Shown: positions 44,838 to 58,300 of the stretch, in pieces
Numbering within the stretch: position 1 is the first letter of the stretch
Layout of the letters: every line of letters starts with the position of its first letter
Translations under genes and position numbers: made by a program
Assembly: GCF_026151205.1 (NCBI RefSeq)
Contig: NC_087077.1
Span: 13,862,983 to 13,926,982, forward strand
Reading direction: 5' to 3'
Origin: Bolinopsis microptera
Taxonomy: Eukaryota; Ctenophora; Tentaculata; Lobata; Bolinopsidae
Length of the DNA stretch: 64,000 nt
The notes under the pieces: model-generated
What the model was told of the DNA's origin: nothing
The model's database searches: none
What the model saw: the letters and a program-made list of their open reading frames with translations, nothing else

Positions 44838-47800
44838 AGCGAACGGATGCTGTTATAAAAATGAATAACTCTAATCAAATCATAATAATGTCATTGTATA
44901 TTTGTTATAATCCTTTAAATGTTATTGAGAAAATTAGGACATTCATCGCGTACCATGTAAATTATTACCAAATGCCATCGAAGTTGAATTTCAATATAAA
45001 AAGATAACAAAAATTACACTATAAAAGCTTGAACAGAGGTCAAGATAACCGAATCATCTACGATCGCAACGAATATGAAATTGTTAAATTAAAAGGAAAA
45101 GCTACTAAAAGTAAAAGTAAAAAATAATGAGTGCAACCCTGACACTCGTCACTCAGCTGGGGTTTAAGTTTACTTTGACAAATGGGTACTTACTACTTAG
45201 TCTGTGAAGCTACTGACTAATTATACTATACACTTTAACTACAAGGTTAACAATATAACGAATATATAGATACCAGGACCACTACCAGGCAAGCCATCTT
45301 GTATAATAGTTGTAATTGTATTGTATGGCGAGTAGCTTAGCAATGTACCGCCGCGCGCCGTATCGGCACATATAATATCCAGGAAATAGCTGTGAGCTGA
45401 TGCTTAAAATTGCACTTACAATTGGCGTAGTATTTAATTAATTATGTTGTACGTTAGATTAGACATAACTGGCTCATATATTATTGTTAATTTCAAATTA
45501 TAAAGCCACGGTCAAATAATTAAGATAAATTACGCTAATAATATTAATTAATGGGGCCGGATTTATCTTCTTAAAGCCAAAGGTACGTAAAGTAAGTGTA
45601 ACGGTGCACCACTAATAACAGTTTATTACGCTCTAAAATCAATAATTGGTTACGTAAAGACTCGTTAACCACATTTAAAATAGTCGTGTATAACTTGTTT
45701 TCACTTTTAGTGAGCAATTTTAGATCGCAATTTGCAACTTTGCGAAACTTGAAACTTGATTAAATTGCTATTTAATCCTATAGTTATATCATATATGATC
45801 TGCACGGTAAGTGCCAGAAGTCGATTAAATTTAAAGAGTAAAGACCTATGTCCTATACAATTACAGTTACAGTTACACCGTCGACTGTCGAGTATTTAGA
45901 AGATTCCATCGCAGGGTGCACATGCAGGACGCTGTGACTGAAAAATTAAATTTTGCTAACGTTAGTCGTCAAGTAAAAGTAACCAATAACGTATTTAGCA
46001 ACTTTCCGCCTTTAAAAAGCTTTAATAAAGCTCGCAAAATTTGAGCCACCAAATTTCCTGGATAAAGATGTTGAACTAAATTTTTTAATATTTATTCTAT
46101 TCCCTTGTTTTTCTTATAATTGAATAAATGAAAACGCAAATTCAACACGTTACCCAAATTTACATAAGTTATGTCCCGGATAATGATATTGATATTACTA
46201 ATTACTTATCATAGCTAAATTTTACTTGTGAATGCGATGCTGTAAATGCTAAATTATCGACTTGATTGCTGAATTATAACTTATTATCATTGACGTTGCT
46301 CCCCTGCCAGCCATTTTAAAGAAATTATAAACGGTATCGATCGATTTAAGAAACAATAATTGTGCTGTCTAACCAGCCTTCGAGAAAGAGTGGCGACTAA
46401 TTAACCAGGCTTAAAGTTAACGCATATCATTAAATTGTCCTTACTTTAACTGTTTATTATACAACCTCCCGTGATAAACGAACTCATTATCGGTCCGATT
46501 TTTCATTATCTTTTGATTGTTTCTGCCGAATAAAACTTCAAGGAATAAACTTGGTTAGACACAACCACTTCACACTTTACACTTCATATTATGACTATTA
46601 GTATTATATCAACTAGAGGGACCCCTCTGGAGACAGCTGCAGTTCGTATAACAGTTGATATTTTTAATGGATATTGAAGATTCTCATAGAAGAATATAAT
46701 ATTAACTAGTGTAACCCGGCCTACGGCCGGGATTTCACTGCCGCAGTTAAAAAGGGTAGGAGTAATTACCCGCTGAGTCAAAACCCGGATTAGACGAGCA
46801 ATTCTATTCGGAGTGCCCTCACGTATCCAATAGTATGCTTAAAAGATAGTAATTCTTAATCAATAATCAATAGAAATTAACCCTTAACACCATGCACCAC
46901 ACCAGCCTAGATCATATTTGTGAACATGCATTACATTGTCGTATGAAAGTATGAACTCTCTCTACAGTCCAAACAGACCGTTTGAGCACTCCCTCCCCTA
47001 ATAAGTTTATAGTATTATATGACCATGTAATATATACGCCATGTAATATATACGCTACACAATATTATGCAGAGAGAGAGAGAGAGCTAGCCCCGTAACT
47101 CTTGCCGTTCTTCTCAAGCCATTTTATGCAACATATTTTGTGGTACAAAACCATCAATTAAACCACTTACCACCGGCCAATTTTTATAAAATTTGCTTAT
47201 TGGCTTCGTCAGAGTTTTGTCGGCACTATACCGAAAAACCCAGTCCCGTAACTATTACCGTTTTTTTTTTTGTATAACCGTTCGGAAATTACACACGAAC
47301 GATCAGACACACACACATTCTGGTGTTATTAAGTTGATAGAACACTCCTTACTAATTCGTCAATGGTGAAATCGTTTACACTGTAGTTCGGCCAAAAAGT
47401 TAATTCACCTTCTTTATGGTTGATCATGGCACCAGTCATAATTGAATTGTTTTAGTTAAGCTGAATGAGAAAAGCTACGATGTCAAATAATCTACTTAAA
47501 ATAACATTTTACAAAATCATCCTACAATTTTGACACGACCCTCAGACTATAAATGACATGACACGAACAAAAAAAGGAATTAAAGACTATATCATAATTA
47601 CTATATTATTAATTATATATATATATTATAATTAGTATAATAGTTATTACTATATTATGGGCCTCATTGTGAAGTGAAACGTCAGAATATTAACAAAGCA
47701 AGACAACCTAGCAAGATTTCCCCACTGCGGTATTAAACTAAGCAGATTAATATAACTATAAGCCGCTTTACTAAACCACGCAAGTCGGTGGCATTAAATG

Positions 47801-49160
47801 CGTAACTGCGATCAACCAAATAGTTGTGCAGTTTTATTCTAATTCTCAGGAAGTTGTTTCATATTCTGGAATGAAATGATCGTGGACGACAAGCGCTAGC
47901 ACTGAGCACCGCAATTCACACACCAGAGAAGTAGATAAAACAAATGGGCACCCCTTTTCACGTTCTTCATTCTGGCCTCTTCACAACTATTTTCATTCAT
48001 TTAGATCAGCATGACATCACGTAGTTAAAGTCGATTTGGTTTTACATCATTTTCTTACTCCGCTCAGATTAACTAAATTACCGACATCACTACCACCGTG
48101 TGACGTGCATAAAATAGCACCATATTCATTATTCACAGACTCGTATTTAATTGTATTTCGGATTTATGTCCAGCTGGCCTATAATACAGACAAAGAAAAA
48201 TCGTTAAATTTAATGTCAACAAAATTTGTTAAATCTTTACAAATGGCAGCCAAAACTAAAACTGAATGGTTAATCCCACCATCAACCATGCGAGATTTCA
48301 ACTTTTATATCACATTTTTAGCAAACAAAGCTCAGTCAAATGATAACAGTCAAACATAAAATTAAAAAACCTGCACCAAACAAAAACTCAGCGAAGAATA
48401 TTATAACAATGAAGAATTGTAAATGTGATGATTATTTAGCTTCGCTGAAAAATTAACATGCGACCGAAGTGTTACATTCTGAATGAAAATGGGAACTTTA
48501 AATTGTTTTAATCATTGAAATTTATGCCATTTGGTTTCTCTTTTCTGTGCAGTACGTTGGTAAATCCGCGGTGAAAAGTCGAATAGGGTATGAAGTTAAA
48601 TAAAATATCATTATTTTACTCACAAAATGAAATCAATTCTATTTTGTGCAACAACCACAACACGGCGTTCATATATGACCTCAGAAAAACGCACGGAACT
48701 AAATAAATTGGCATAGCATAGCCATAAAATCTGTTAAAATTGCAGGGAAACTTCATCTGAAATACAAACAGTGTCGGATAACTCAATTTACAGGGTGGTA
48801 GTTACAATAGCTGCCTGAGATAACCCAATTTTAAGGGAATTCCAATCTAGTTCCGTGAACAATGGCGTTCAGCTTTTCACACCAATTTGAAATCCGGTTT
48901 GAAATCGAATCGCGTAGTTTAAAAAATCGTAGCATGTTGCCCGGTGATAATCACTGTATGTGACTAAAATCACACTAAAAACGTTCCTGCTCAAACAAAC
49001 ACAAAAACAGCAAAAAGCATAAAATCGCTGCTGGATGTTCTAAACTCAAAATTGCAAAAAAATCATCTTAAATCCTAAAAAGCTTGAGTGAAAATAATAA
49101 AACCTATAATGTCTAGACCGAGCTAACTAAACACCACATGATGCCCTTATAAGGAGCTAA
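44838..49160. other. Intergenic region, no supported gene
   Basis: Between two minus-strand genes. It holds a short GC palindrome (CCCGGCC-TAC-GGCCGGG, 46715-46731), a GAGA run near 47072-47086, an AT-rich inverted stretch (47590-47660) and an unremarkable 107-codon frame (48036-48359) without domain features. The promoter of the oxygenase gene should lie just right of 44837. Confidence 0.45.
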
Positions 49161-49374
49161 CTAAACGGGAGTAGCACTCTCAAGGTGCGCTCCCAATAAA
49201 TTGTCGCTGCTGTCGGCGCTGCCCCGACGGGAGAGCGAGCCAGGCTGACGAGAAGGAGGAGGACTGAAAAATGAGAGGAATCTGTGGCGCGAGGGTGAGG
49301 ACTCGGGGGATGCGTTGTACGAGTTAGAGGAGCAGGGGGATCCTAAATCCAGCAGCGTCTCGTCCACATGATCA
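49161..49374 (-). CDS. VHS-like gene last exon with clathrin box
   Basis: Reads DHVDETLLDLGSPCSSNSYN, a Ser/Pro-rich stretch with FLSFFSPPPS and a C-terminus HLESATPV. TLLDLG matches the clathrin-box consensus. The tail looks disordered. Confidence 0.78.
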
Positions 49375-52300
49375 CTGAGATTAGGGGCATTTAGTCAGTT
49401 AGGCTGGGCAGTGTTAGGTAATATAATTCGAATACATAAAAGATTGCAATCACAAAACAGGGAGTAGGGTTGGTCCTTCTGGTATTGTTAGGAACTCTAG
49501 CCAATTAACGCACCTGTTGGTCATAGTTTGGTATCCCACCGTAGACGGTAGGATTTTATCATAGCTGCGCTTCATATGGGACGATACGAGGTTATTTTGT
49601 GAGTTTGAGTGGGTTTGTCCTCCAATGTAGGGCGATCGCTGCAGGGTTAGACGTAATTAATCGAAGAGCAGGTGTTGTAAGTATTACGAAATCGAACTTT
49701 GCAACGTCACAATGTCTAACTTCATGCAACAACATATGTGTTACTAACCGGAGGGGACGGGCAGGGCGTAATTTCATTATCCTCGGATAATCTTGACAAT
49801 ATCCTCTGAGCTTTCTTCTTCAAATCCATGTTGTCGCAGACGGCGATTTCTTTGACGACGTGCAGAAATGTGGCTTGGCAACTGTCTGTTAGGAAAGATA
49901 TGAGGTTCAAAATTATTAATTATTCAATTACTCTTAATCTTCAACACAGAATGAAAGGGGTCCACAATTATTACACTGACCAGTGACCAACCAATTTATT
50001 GTTACTGGCAATACATGTCCAAGTGACAATAAAAAGTAAGTTGAATAGAATTCAACAAATTGTTTAATCTATGCAATAATTGACAAAATATTGGAGCTTT
50101 ACTATAATTTAAGAGGTTACAATTTTAGATTTTTAAAAATTGATTTCAGTAACTCTGTCCCAACACGAAAAAAAACTGCATCCGCCTTCCCTTTTATTTA
50201 GAAGTAAAAAGTAACATTTATCTGCGATGGAAATGAAGTAATCACGACGAGTAATGAACTTACTGTGATAATGCTGAGAAAGATAATCAACAACCGAAAG
50301 CGCCCTGAGCTGGCACATTGGCTCCTTCCCTTGTAAAACTCGCTGTAACTCCCTGCAAACACACGTGTAATTAATCTTATCACGTCGAAGAAATTTATTC
50401 AATAGGTAAACTTTTTCTTCAATTTACAGATTAAATCCCGTTTATGTACGTAAAATGATTTCAGCTGCCATTCTTGGTACAGTAGAACCCCGATTTACCA
50501 GTTTAAGGAAAGGAACCATGAACCATCTATTCGGGGGCGGAGGAGAAGGGGGAAGGAAATGGGTGCGGTAAATCAGGGTTTGTAGTAAATCGGAGCGCGG
50601 TAAATCGAGATTTTGGTGTAATATTAGTATTTAAGAAACTGAATTACATGTTGATAGCATGTTGGTTGAGTTGTTTGTATTGGGCAGCAAACTTCCATAT
50701 CTCTGTCATGGGAGGTAGAGGCTCAATACAACTGGCTGTGGTGATCTGATCAACTATCCTCTTCTCCGGAGATACTATCGCTTCTATCTGTACTTCTCGT
50801 GTGATATCGCCTTTTGTTCGCACCGGTATATCTGTGGCAGAGATCGTGTTAATCTAGTCGGAGAGTTTTATTGGAATTCTTCCAACCACAAATCACGATG
50901 TAATTCTTATCACAAAGTAATCTTAAGGTCATTAGAACGTAATCTGTATAAAAAGGTAATGTACTATAAAGTACATACCGTTCAGTGAAATACATTTGGG
51001 AACTGCAAGTTCTGAACTGTACTCGTCTCCAAGTAAACTCTTCTTGTATTCATACTCTATCAACTCGACTAACTCCTGCAACAGCGATGCGTTATTAACA
51101 TGATTAAGTTATCTTGTTCGAAATCTCCTGACCGGATCGTAGCTCCGTATAATTACAGTAAAACTGAGATTGGAACAGCATTGAACAATTCCAGACGCAG
51201 CCTAATGAGATTAAAAGTTTCTTGCTTTGGCATGGCTGCGTGTAGAAAACACCTGGATCAACAGCATGAATTCCACGATTGCACAAATATAACTGTACGT
51301 GCCATAATGCTATTTAGCAGAAAAATCCGATTTGGCGGTGGCGCGCGCTGTAAACATCCAATTCGCGTGTTGTGATTCAGTGATTGTCAAGGTTTATTTG
51401 GATAATGTTTCCGCCTTGGCCGAAATACGCCACGGAGTAGCGTATTGGGACACACGATGCATGGCATCTTTGAATCTAAGAAATGATGCAATAACGTTAC
51501 TTGAAACCGTATAAAACCAGTTAGTTATGTACCCGGCCCCGGGTCAGGATAATTGATATTGATATGTTAAGTTCTACCACATGTAACAACGTCGTGTGTG
51601 AGCCTTAGGCGGTAAACACACTTAAGAACACTTAGGAACACTTAACAATTCGACAAATTAGACAGCATAAAACATTATGGCACATTTTAGTAAGTCACGA
51701 AATTCCTTTGATCTTAATAAAGTAGTCTAAGATCCAAGTCTTGTAATAATTGAATAATATTGCTTTAAAGGTCTACTTTAATGGGGTTTACTTTAAATAC
51801 ACATTTCTGATTGGTAACCGTGGTAATGTCTAAATGGACACATTTGGGTACGGGTCCGGTGTGGTAATAGCACAGGCAGCCTCTGTGGCGCGCGTGTGTA
51901 TACTATATTATAATACAGCTGTTTCTCAATCATCTACATTTAAAAAATTAAATTCCTTTAAATCGATGAAATTTAATACACTTTACAAAAACGACGAGTG
52001 TCCTGTGTAAATTAATGAATAGCAGGAACTGGAAGATATATTTAGAAACATTTGGGACATACTTAGAGCAGATTCGTATGACGTATAGTTACTGTGTGTT
52101 TAGTTTACAGAGCATACCATAAAGACACCAGCTGTAATCATACTGATTAACCTAATATTAGCGGGTGAAATTTAGTGCCCAGCATTAACTAACTTACTAT
52201 AAACAGTTCGGGATCAGCAGGTTAAGAATTGGCTAAATGGTAACAAGTATTTGTGCTATTCATGATCATGGTATGTCATTGACTGCCTGTTAATCTAACC

Positions 52301-55300
52301 ACACCAAGTTAATTACCAGTTAACTCCCAACGAAATGATTATGAAGCGCTGCTATTTAAGCACTTGACAACCCTGCGCCCATCGCACATACCAGGCATAC
52401 CTTAAAACTCATCCCATAGAAGCTCCCAAAGCCCCCTGTTTAAATATCTCAAGTTACAATGAGTCCCAGTAGCTGCCCGAGCAACAAGTCCTTCCCAGTT
52501 TAATTCAATTAACTCTCTATCAGTACTAAAGGGTCAGGAAACCTTAGAGCGTGTGGGAGCTGTTGGACAATCTAACAGTCTGTTAGTAGGTCATTAGTAG
52601 GTCATTAGTAGGTAATTAGTAGGTAATCAGAACAGATACTGTATCTACGTCTGTCTAGATACCAGGCTGAACTTAATTACAATGTATCATGATCTCGCTT
52701 TAAATTATCTGGGAGCATGCCACTGTTCTTTTGTGTTTGATAACCTATGGAACAGTTGTAACACAGTAACACAGTTGTACAGAGAGGACCGGTTAAAATA
52801 TCGTTGAAAGATTTGGTTAAATAATGGTAAACAGTGATATAGTAAACTGTGTAGTAATTTGTGAACAGTTCTCTCAGGAAAAGGTAAGCTAGTACAGTAT
52901 ATCTCACTAGATTAGTGCTCCATAACACCTAAGTATTCCTTATTTGTAAATATTGTCGTAAAAATTAAGTCACTTTTCCATATTTTGACCAATACATAGA
53001 CTCTAAGTATGATCCCAAAGTTGCAAAATTCGAGTAACTCACCAATTGGTCCACTTTGGCAAACGTCAAACACTACCAAGAGACAAAACAGCAGGTTGCA
53101 GCAAAAAATAGAGGGTACATACGTTAAAAAGGGGGTTGAGCGAGAGATATGAGAAAGAAGCAATCAGACCATATAAGGGTGGAGGGAGTCATTGAACACC
53201 AGTAAAAGAATGGTGGTCTGACATTACAAGCATCGCAACCATCCTTAGAGGTAAGAATATAGAACAATTTGTTGGCAGTAGTGGGCACTACAATTATGAA
53301 ATGAAGTGGTACTTTGAAATAATTACCTAGTCTTTACTTCTCTGCGAGCTTTAGAATTCGTGATTGTGCGAATGAGTGTTGGAATGAACATAATTATTGA
53401 TATTAGAATGTTGGAACCAATCTTGAGACCTGATTCATGGCACGTGAGTTAGAAGAAGTATGTAATAATATTGCCCAGTTTTAATTTAAATAATTGCTTC
53501 ACGCTATGCTGCTATCATTAATTATTCTCCAGTGTGATTGCTTGATAATGAGAACAATACTAAAAATTATCGCTTTAGACAAAGTTAGCCCTCCGACAAA
53601 CTTGAAAAGTTTGTGTTTCTACATTTTACAGTTTTTTGTATGCATTAAGACAAGAGCTCTTTAATTGCTCTGCATGATAAAATTTCGAATGAAAGAAAAC
53701 AAGTAGAGTTAGTTTGCATTGGGCAGCTGCTGCTTCTCACTAACATTTCTGCGAACTTTGTCAATACATAACATTCCAGCGAACTTCACGAGTCGGGAAA
53801 ACTTTGAGACTTTTAAAAGGGTGGAGCAGAGTTTTACGACTGATTGGTTGCTTGCGATAGTGGACATCTATCATTCAATATTCATCATAATTTTATATTC
53901 ACGAGGTAAATTCCTGCACAGTAAATTATGCGCATAAAACGGGGCAATATGAATTATGAAAGCAGACAGCTTGGCGTGAACATGAGATAGATTGCACGGT
54001 TTAGATACTCCTCCCCTTCAATTCTAGAGCTGTTCTAGTGTAATTCTAGTGCAGTTCTAGTGTAATTCTAGTGCAGTTATAGTGTAATTCTAGTGCAGTT
54101 TTGGACTCCTTTAACCCAAACTTACTGAAAACACCAGGACACTTCACTCTTGACTTGTGTCCCAGTGTGTACTGTGAGGCCAGCCTCAGGGGTGCAGCAT
54201 GACAAACATCTACAGCACGGTGGGTCACGTGCTACTGTCAAGATCACATGTTACTGTCAGGTCCTTATTCACTAGTAACAAGTTAACATTATGTGGCCAT
54301 AATAATATGTGAATGTCATCAGATTATCCTCCAGCAGATCAGTACAAACCAAATCTGGTTGCTAATTACTGTCATGAGTATGGTACATTGCACGTGTACT
54401 ATTTAAGGGTCTCTACGAAATGGTAACAAATAGAATGGACACACAGCAGACTTGAGAACACGACACGTTTAGCCGACCCCCTACCGACCTGTCATTGCAA
54501 GGTAAAGGGCTGGGGTTGCTTGTCATTGCAAGCATGATACAGGGTAAAGGGGTTGCTTGATTAAGGCTGGGCGAGAGATAATGTTCACTTCAGTGCTAGT
54601 TTTAAATGGCTCACAAACTGGCTAACGTCTTAATCAGCAAAATCATGAGATAATCATCTAATCACTATTGCTAACCTTGTAAAGCTCGTGGACGACAGTG
54701 CCTTGGCAGGCAAGCGAGGACTCCATGAGTTTCACAATCAGTGTCCTCTTATATTGAACCTCCATTTTGAAGTAGTTGGAGCCCTGTCGTAGCAGGTAGC
54801 ATACCACTGGAATTATCTGAAACGTTAACAGGGTTTGTTAGTTGTTAATTTGATCGGGGGAGCCAATGAACTTAAATGGCATACATTTTTATGAAGAAAA
54901 TGGAAAAACTTTTGAGTAAATAGACATTTATGCCATTTCAGGTTATTGGCTCCCCCATTTGACCGCTTTCCAACTGTTGGTGGTGGTTTAGAACATGTGA
55001 GATGCATATCATATAACGTGTAAATTGTGTTCAACATCTTGAATAGTGTTTCATTTGCATTCTAACACAATAAGTATAATCTAAAAATTCAAAAATTCTT
55101 GTAGTTTAGCACTGGCTGCTTGGCGGTCAACACAGTCTAACTTTGTTTATACTTTCTTACTTTATATTTTTCTAGAGTGAATAAGTATAATAAAACTTTG
55201 AAATCTGTAGAAATCGTATATAATATTGCTCGCTATTTCCGGCGGTCGTCATGAAGGGAGGCCTATATTTTAGACCCCAAGATCCCACACGTATGACATA

Positions 55301-58300
55301 ATAAAGATATTCACAGGTTTAAATCTAAAACTGAGTAGAAGCCGGAAGTATCTTATACAGTTATAATTTCAAGAGAGACGTTTTAGGTAACATAACGTAA
55401 TCGAAATCGTGGACTACAATAATTAACATCGCCAATACCAAATTGTCACCTGGACCCGCATCATGATCAATTATAGCGAGCGTGTTTTTATGATTGGTAA
55501 CCAAATTGAAAGGATCAATGAAGTCCCTGTAAAGTGTAAATGATAACGGATAATTTTGATGTTCAGGCATAGAGTCCCTGTAATATACAACTTACAATGG
55601 TAAAGTACAAAGTGTCTGTATAAGATATCTCTGTGATAAAGTCATGTGTACTCCCAGGGGGACACCTTGTCTCATACACTACCTCGCAATTGTGTTATCA
55701 ATGTTTTAGGTTGCTCAGAGTACGGTATCATAGTCTTTTGACTTTCGATGTGAGCAAAGCAAGTGAGTTTATTTTTCTATTTTTTTATCGACGATGGGTG
55801 AATCATCCACAAATCTTCGGAAACACTGACGTCTAACGCGACGATCGTTTCGAGTAGGATTGGTTCCTGAGCGATTTCTTAACAATTGAAGCTCACGAAA
55901 TGCGAGACACCCCTTACTGGTCCTTACCTTTTACTGTGACAACAGTCGTAAGTCGATTTACATTTTGTTGCTCTCTTATCAGCTGTAACAACTTGCGATA
56001 AGAATTAGAAGTCACCAGTGTGATCGTTGTGTAGCATGTATTATATATAAACTGTAAATTGGACTAAGCACAAAGTTGCACAACCATACTCACTGTTCAA
56101 CTCATGACCCTGATTACTATGATCCATTCAATGTCAAGCATGCAGAATAGGTAGCGAGGGCTGAATCAGTGTTTTCAATGAAATTTGCCAAAAACTAAGA
56201 AATTACTGCGGAGGAAGGAGAGGTTCTAAGAAGCTCTGGAAGGAGTTGGGAACAGTGGAACACAGAGCCTCATTCACAGTATTCAGAACTTTTTAAAGTG
56301 GTTAGCTCTGACAGTGTGTCTAGATACAAGACAAGACCACGTGATATAGGCGTGTACAATCTCTAGTACAGTGTAGCAGTCCCGCCTGATAAAACTTAAA
56401 CTTCTCCACATTATTCGCCTAACAGTTTACATTTGCCTTTACGGGTTTTTGGTTATTGCGGGGCGGGCACAGTTCACTGTGCATTACTCATTTACTCGCA
56501 ATATTTTACAGACGGAGCCAACATTTCATCCGATTTTAAAAGTATCCGTCAATGATTTATGTACTCCAGTACTCTGTAAAATCAAAAAAGGTTTTTGACG
56601 AACAACAACAAAAAACCTAGACCCCTTAAAAAACAAAATCCCTAACTGTGTAGCTTTACCAGACCCTCTACTGTACCATATATATTCTATAATTCCGGGA
56701 CTATAAAATAATCTGTAGGAAGAATTAGAGAGAACCACCCCGTGCATGTTGACTTGTATACCACCCCTTCAACACTTTCCAAAACAGTACAGCTGTAATT
56801 CCCACACTGAAGCCACACTAAGTACAGAGTGACAACTATTGGGTTATATCCAGGAACTGACGGTAACTGGCTCGTGCAGCTAATATCGTTTGTAAACTCA
56901 GGAGAAATGTTTAGAGGTAAACCAACCGTGTACTCAACGTGTGTCGTGTGTGTAGTGGAATTGTGGAAACAAGTGGAATTGTTAAATGTATCGGTGTGTA
57001 GTATCTCTAGATACATGACATGACCACGTGATATCGGCGTGTAGAATCTCTAGATACAAGACAATACAGTTAAACTTGCTGTTGTTAAACCAGTTTCCTA
57101 ACTTTGAACTGCTTTATATCATGTTGTTACGATATTTTTAACATTCTGTCGTCAGCGACTGTTTTGTTTACAGCTATAGACTATAGTGCTTATAGATATT
57201 GGGATAATTGTAGCCTTGATAGACCTTTAATAATTGTACACCGAACAGTGAACATCGAATATGGGTGCTGTTATGTTGTAGTGTGATAATAGTACTGCTG
57301 TACCCTGAAGTAACACTCTACAGGCGTAATAAGATGATAACACATAATGATGATAACACATGATAAGAACACAATTTTATATCAGAGAGCTGATAGATAA
57401 GGGACCATAATGTTTTGCAGATAAGGAACTATATATTTTATAAGTATAGGGCGTATTGTACTGATAAGGACAGTTACTGAGTTACACTTTGAGGACTGAT
57501 AAGGTATAAACACATTGTGTGTTTACTGTATTCTTGCTCAACTGTTGATAGAAGGTGATCAATCAATTTAAATCTTTACATTTCATTGGACTGCACTGGC
57601 ACGTGCATTCCGCCTTTCTGAATCAGTCGACTTTTAATAAACTCGGAGATGCTTGATCAAGGTGTCGGGTATACTTTTTATCTGGTACAAGGCCTGATTG
57701 TCTGGATATCAATCACAGTGTAGCAGTGCAGAATGTTGGCATCTAATAGATTTGCGATCTATTTGTCAAGTTCTGGTGCTTAATCATAAGGTGAACATAA
57801 CACACATAACCCCGGCATGCGCAGGGATTATATTTCAATTTTTCCCGCGACGCGCGGGAAAAATTTATAATAATTTCGAGTGCGAAGCACGAGGGATTAT
57901 TATGAAAATAACCCCGACGTGCTTTAGCACGAGGGGTTATTTTAATATAACTTAAGCGTGCCGGTGTTATGTGTTATAAACCCCTCCGGGTTAGTGCTAG
58001 GACCAACAAATTTGACATTTTACTCTTAATTCTAGCCATATGAGATCAGTATGAAAAATATGAAATGGAATTGGGGACTACCAAATTGAAATAAATACAA
58101 CTAAGGTACTATGACATTTGAAATTGGCGTTATATCTAAACATTATTCCTCAGTCAGAAGTACGTTGAATGAATATGAATATCGACATAAAGGGGCGTCG
58201 AGTTAAGCCTGGCAAGCGATAAAAGGTGGAGCTAATAATGATATCGTGTCATGAAGTTCATCAAAGTAGACGACTATAATACATGGCTTATATCAAACAC

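Noticed and set aside
46584-48359. Frames of 65 and 107 codons in the intergenic region
   Set aside because: No features and composition like the surrounding AT-rich DNA.
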